From Dipteronia dyeriana (taxonomy: Eukaryota; Streptophyta; Magnoliopsida; Sapindales; Sapindaceae): a stretch of DNA of 64,000 nucleotides. The stretch's first letter is position 1; each line of letters begins with the position of its first letter. The notes under the pieces were generated by a model. It was given only the letters and a program-made list of their open reading frames with translations, did not search any database and was not told the DNA's origin. Location of the stretch: positions 95,742,652 to 95,806,651 of the forward strand of contig CM065299.1 of assembly GCA_032871835.1 (NCBI GenBank), in the 5' to 3' direction. Both the position numbers and the translations under genes were made by a program. Shown here piece by piece: positions 60,001 through 64,000 of this stretch.

Positions 60001-63000
60001 TTGACTTTTTTCATTGAAGTTGGCCTCACATTTAGTTCACTAGTATATTCATTCAATTTGATTGATTGTGTGATTGGCTTTCATTCTCATCTCTGTGTGT
60101 GTGTTGTTATTGTCTCTGTATGGCTTACAGACACTTCCCAACCAAAAAAGAAAAATTATCTATGTGACATGTGGATCTTAACTATTTTAGTCTCTTCATT
60201 ATTTTCAGTTTCTTGGATTATCAAATTTCAGGGGACAGGACATTTGGAGTTTTGACAAAGATTGATCTTATGGACAAGGGTACTGATGCAGTTGAGGTAA
60301 GTTTGTAGCATAGTGGCACAAGATCAAGTAGTCTAAAAACACTGTAAATTCATTGAAAAGTCAGTAACTCAGTTCTTCTGTATCAGATTTATGAAGCTTG
60401 CTCTTTCCAGTAAATAGATTATAGGCCATTGCTCTTTCTAAATGCATCAATTTCTGTACGATTCAAACCAACTGATGAATGCGGTTTTCTGAAATTTAAG
60501 TATTTCCAATTTATTCTATATGCCTCACAGCATATCTGTATAGGTGCATAGTAAATTGTAATAGAATCATTATTCATAAAGTAAGTGAGGATGAATATTA
60601 ATATGTTAATAGACAAAAATTTGGAAGCATAGTCAAAAATCTGTTATATATGAAGTTTTATTTTATTATTATTATAATTTTTTATGTTCTTCCAATATGC
60701 AATATTCCATTTATTACTACAACTTCCTCCTGATACGGTGGTATGTTAGATCCTTGAAGGAAGATCGTATAAGCTACAGTTTCCTTGGATTGGTGTTGTT
60801 AATCGCTCTCAAGCTGATATTAACAAAAGTGTTGATATGATTGCTGCTCGGCGTAGAGAGCGGGAGTACTTCCAAAGTACCCCAGAGTATAGTCATCTTG
60901 CTAGCAGGATGGGTTCTGAGTATTTAGGAAAGGTGCTTTCTAAGGTATGAAGGATTCTTGCAATGCAGTTTATATGAATATCTATACTGTTAGCTTCATT
61001 TACATATTGGTTGTGGTCCCTAAGAAACTTAAGATTATTATTCTGGTGATCAATTTCAACTCTTTCTTCATACATAAATTTTCAGCATTTGGAAACTGTC
61101 ATCAAGTCTCGAATCCCCAGCCTTCAGTCTCTTATTAACAAAACTATTTTGGACCTAGAGGCAGAACTGAGCCGTATTGGGAAGCCTGTTGCTACTGATG
61201 CGGGAGTAAGCATTTGTTTTATGCACTGCTTTTCATTTTTTACTTATCAAAGTGCATTTTGCTGTTGATATTTGAAGTGTAAATCATTTGTCTTATGCAC
61301 TGCTTTTCATTTTTTACTCATCAAAGTGCATTTTGCTGTTGATATTTGAAGTGTAAATCATTTGTAACCTCCTCTTTATCAACTGCAGGGGAAGTTATAC
61401 ATGATAATGGAAATTTGCCGTGCTTTCGATCAGACATTCAAAGAGCATCTTGATGGCATGTGTGTATTCGATTCTGATTTTACAAATTATCTGAAGTATA
61501 TAGTGTTAATACTATCGGCTTGTAATTTGACCTTGGGTTTGATGATAATCAATGTTTGCAGACGTGCTGGCGGTGATAAAATCTACGGTGTGTTTGACAA
61601 TCAACTTCCTGCTGGTTTGAAGAGGTTGCAATTTGACAAACATCTTTCTATAGATAATGTAAGAAAGCTAATTACCGAAGCTGATGGATACCAGCCACAT
61701 CTAATAGCTCCTGAACAAGGATATCGACGTCTCATTGAATCCTGTCTAGTAACTATCAGAGGTCCTGCTGAGGCAGCTGTTGATGCAGTATGCGAAATTT
61801 TCCACATCAACCATTTTTGTTAACGTTTCATGCCATGTGGTGATCAAGTCATATTTTATGGTTTATTTCATATTTAACCATTCAAAAGGAACTGGACTAT
61901 ATGTGAAAGAATATGTGGCTGAGTCATTGCTACCAAAATGCTTGCTTCTAAAGTTAATTTTTTCATCCTTGGAAACTTGTGAACGCCAGGCGTGTGTTTG
62001 CTGTGTCTGCCATGAATTTTATGCAATCATTTTGCTGTTGCTTTAATCTGCGCTTCGCTTCTGAGTTTGGTTATGATTACTTTTCAGAAGTTTTAAAATA
62101 GTTTTCACCATCTTGATACCGTTCATAATATAAATTAGGAAAGGACTGAAGGAGATGCGGTTTGAAAATGTTATACAAAAACCTAGTCAAGTTTGAATAA
62201 TGACATGTTTCTTCCAGAAAAAAAAAGTATTGGATATGGTTTGTGATTCTTATGCATAATTTGCAGTACTTTGTTTCAACGTTATTTTGTCCTTTCTGCT
62301 TTTATTATGGGTCAGTTGTTTGATTGATACCTGTTTTTGCTATGATTACAGATCCATGCTCTACTGAAGGAGATGGTTCATAAGTCTATCAGTGAGACCA
62401 TGGCAAGCCCCTGACCAAGCTAATTTTATTAGTCCACTACATTTTGTGTTTCTGAATTTTATTTTAATACATACATGATATGTTAATGAGAACAAAAAAA
62501 AATTAATATGTACTACTAACTAGATGGATGTCACGACTAGAAACTAATAGGAAAGTAGGAGGAAAGTTGTTGGAATAGCTCTGTTTTCCTTTGGTTTGTT
62601 AGTTCTTTTCTATTTTCTAAGCAGATGGCTCTTTGTATTGCATATAGGAACTAAAGCAGTACCCTAGTTTGAGAATGGAAGTTGGAAATGCAGCTGTTGA
62701 ATCACTGGAAAGGATGAGGGATGAAAGTAAGAAAGCAACTCTTCTGCTTGTCGACATGGAGTCGAGTTACCTGACAGTTGACTTTTTTCGTAAGCTTCCT
62801 CAAGATGTTGAGAAAGGTGGAAATCCAACACATTCACTCTTTGACAGATATAATGATTCATATCTCCGCCGAATTGGTAAGTTCTAAGGAACACCGATGC
62901 AATGATGTGTAGTCTGTTATATACATGAAAAACTTGGAGAGATCTGCATTCAAAACACTTAAACACCTATTTAAGGGACTAGATCATGCTCTCACTCTTT

Positions 63001-63556
63001 TTTTTTTTTTTTTTCTTACCATAATTTAATTCGTTCTAGCTTAGTTACTGGATCTGTATTGTCTTGAAGATTCCATGAGCTCAGCCGTTTGTTACTTGGT
63101 TTGTGTGATTATGTGTTCTATTACTGATCAATTGCTTGCACTGATTATGGTTTCATTTCCTTTTGGTTTTTCTTGGGAAACGAACAGGAAGCACTGTCCT
63201 GTCCTATGTCAACATGGTTTGTGCAACCTTGAGACACTCTATTCCAAAGTCAGTTGTGTATTGTCAAGTACGCGAGGCCAAACGGAGCTTACTGGATCAC
63301 TTCTTCACCGAACTTGGTGCAAAAGAGGTGAGGATTCAAAGGCGTTTAACGCAATTTCCATCCTCTTTCTTTCTTCCAAAATAAGCAATGATTTTATGCA
63401 TATAATTATTTTTATTTTATTTTTCAGATGAAAAAGTTGTCTGCATTGTTGGACGAAGATCCTGCGATCATGCAACGTCGAACCAACCTTGCAAAGAGAC
63501 TGGAGTTGTACAGAAGTGCCCAGTCAGAGATTGAAGCAGTTGCCTGGGCTAAGTGA
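57081..63556 (+). CDS. DRP1: plant dynamin-related GTPase, DRP1 subfamily
   Basis: Sixteen exons: 57081-57209, 58144-58207, 58326-58430, 58710-58811, 59104-59154, 59277-59338, 59635-59725, 60232-60296, 60750-60944, 61086-61205, 61389-61459, 61562-61787, 62352-62402, 62648-62876, 63188-63327 and 63428-63556. Phases agree throughout and give 609 residues, the normal DRP1 length. GTPase motifs are all present: G1 GGQSSGKSS (split by intron 1), G2 in IVTRRPL, G3 DLPG, G4 TKID, G5 VNRSQ. The middle domain and GED follow, ending EIEAVAWAK. There is no PH or proline-rich domain, as expected for DRP1. Intron 13 has a GC donor (ATG|GCAAGC). DRP1 proteins polymerise on membranes at the cell plate and in clathrin-mediated endocytosis. 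By gene order this matches Arabidopsis DRP1B (At3g61760 by memory), but sequence alone does not fix the letter. Confidence 0.95.
61211..61365. repeat. 74-bp tandem duplication in DRP1 intron 10
   Basis: Copies at 61211-61284 and 61285-61358, nearly identical (CATTTGTYTTATGCACTGCT, AAAGTGCATTTTGCTGTTGA, TTTGAAGTGTAAAT), with a partial third CATTTGT. Recent local duplication wholly inside the intron. Confidence 0.9.
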
Positions 63557-64000
63557 GCCAAAATCTTTAATTTTTTATTTAGTAATAGATGGCTTCTGAT
63601 TCTTTTATTCATGAATACTAGTAAATTCTACAGATAAAGTTGAGTGAAGGGCCATGGCTTCCTCGGCTAATATATTTTTTTGTACGATACATTTTAATTT
63701 AATGGCCATTGTTTTTCTTCAGGTAGCTTCCTTGTGTAATGAATTTATTTAATCAATAATAAGATAAAATTTGGTTGGAGAATGAACTCATATTGCGTTA
63801 GAATATTGTTCATCGTCTTTGTCCACCAACTGAAATAATAATTACACCAATTTAATTTATACGGATGATTTTGGGATCGATCTTACTTGAAGTTTCATTG
63901 CAAATTTTAATCAGCAAGCATTCAAATTTTCAAATAAGAAGTTTAATCTATCGAGTTTTAACAATAAAATTTAAAACCATATCTTTTATTCATTTTGTGA
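63557..64000. other. DRP1 3' region
   Basis: Probable 3' UTR, with an AATAATAAGATAAAA stretch near 63755 that could serve as a poly(A) signal region, then AT-rich sequence to the window end. No further gene. Confidence 0.45.

Noticed and set aside
1..64000. CRISPR arrays, bacterial operons, phage or organelle insertions
   Set aside because: No spaced identical repeats with unique spacers, no bacterial-type gene clusters and no plastid or mitochondrial gene order were seen. All recognised genes are spliced or nuclear plant families.

Overview
This is plant nuclear DNA, almost certainly from a core eudicot. The genes have GT-AG introns with AT-rich sequence. One encodes a chloroplast-type EMB1703 protein and another a plant-type SINAT E3 ligase. 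The spacers are full of plant transposon families: a Tat-lineage Ty3/gypsy element, MULEs, PIF/Harbinger elements, foldback MITEs and a TRIM-like LTR element. The species cannot be named from the sequence alone.

Seven ordinary genes were rebuilt exon by exon. They are CNX3 (4191-5348, +), an APF2-like aspartic protease (10913-12364, +, intronless), UVSSA (33308-35504, +), a SINAT3-like E3 ligase (38285-42215, +), EMB1703 (43464-48410, +), a DUF212 membrane protein (49620-52467, -) and a DRP1-type dynamin (57081-63556, +, 16 exons). From memory of Arabidopsis, CNX3 and APF2 are neighbours at At1g01290-At1g01300. The UVSSA, SINAT3, EMB1703, DUF212 and DRP1B genes run consecutively at about At3g61800-At3g61760. 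The window therefore looks like an ancestral gene block that was split between two duplicated segments in Arabidopsis. These are housekeeping genes (molybdenum cofactor, transcription-coupled repair, ubiquitination, plastid function, membrane fission) and do not form one pathway.

Between them lies a large accessory fraction. Positions 1-2520 hold the 5' part of a DUF1985 (Ulp1/MULE-associated) gene on the minus strand. It has a one-base frameshift and a minisatellite of roughly 45 units in its presumed first intron. Positions 8632-10807 hold a 130-bp MULE-type MITE and a 2.0-kb Pack-MULE-like element, each with a perfect 9-bp target-site duplication. The Pack-MULE carries a broken gene fragment and ends about 105 bp before the APF2 start codon. 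Positions 13181-16112 are a PIF/Harbinger element with an ORF1 remnant.

Positions 19471-21017 join a TRIM-like LTR remnant to three nearly identical 385-bp tandem copies. Positions about 21815-32905 are a decayed Tat-lineage Ty3/gypsy element with gag, pol including a second RNase H domain, and a long antisense ORF region with a PF04195-like segment and a possible intron. Its 3' LTR ends about 400 bp before UVSSA. The spacer between DUF212 and DRP1 (52.5-57.0 kb) is a cluster of Harbinger and foldback elements.

No defence system, CRISPR array, rRNA or tRNA gene was found. The most unusual items are the antisense ORF of the Tat element, the Pack-MULE at the APF2 core promoter, the exact TRIM/385-bp junction, and a GC-AG intron in the dynamin gene.
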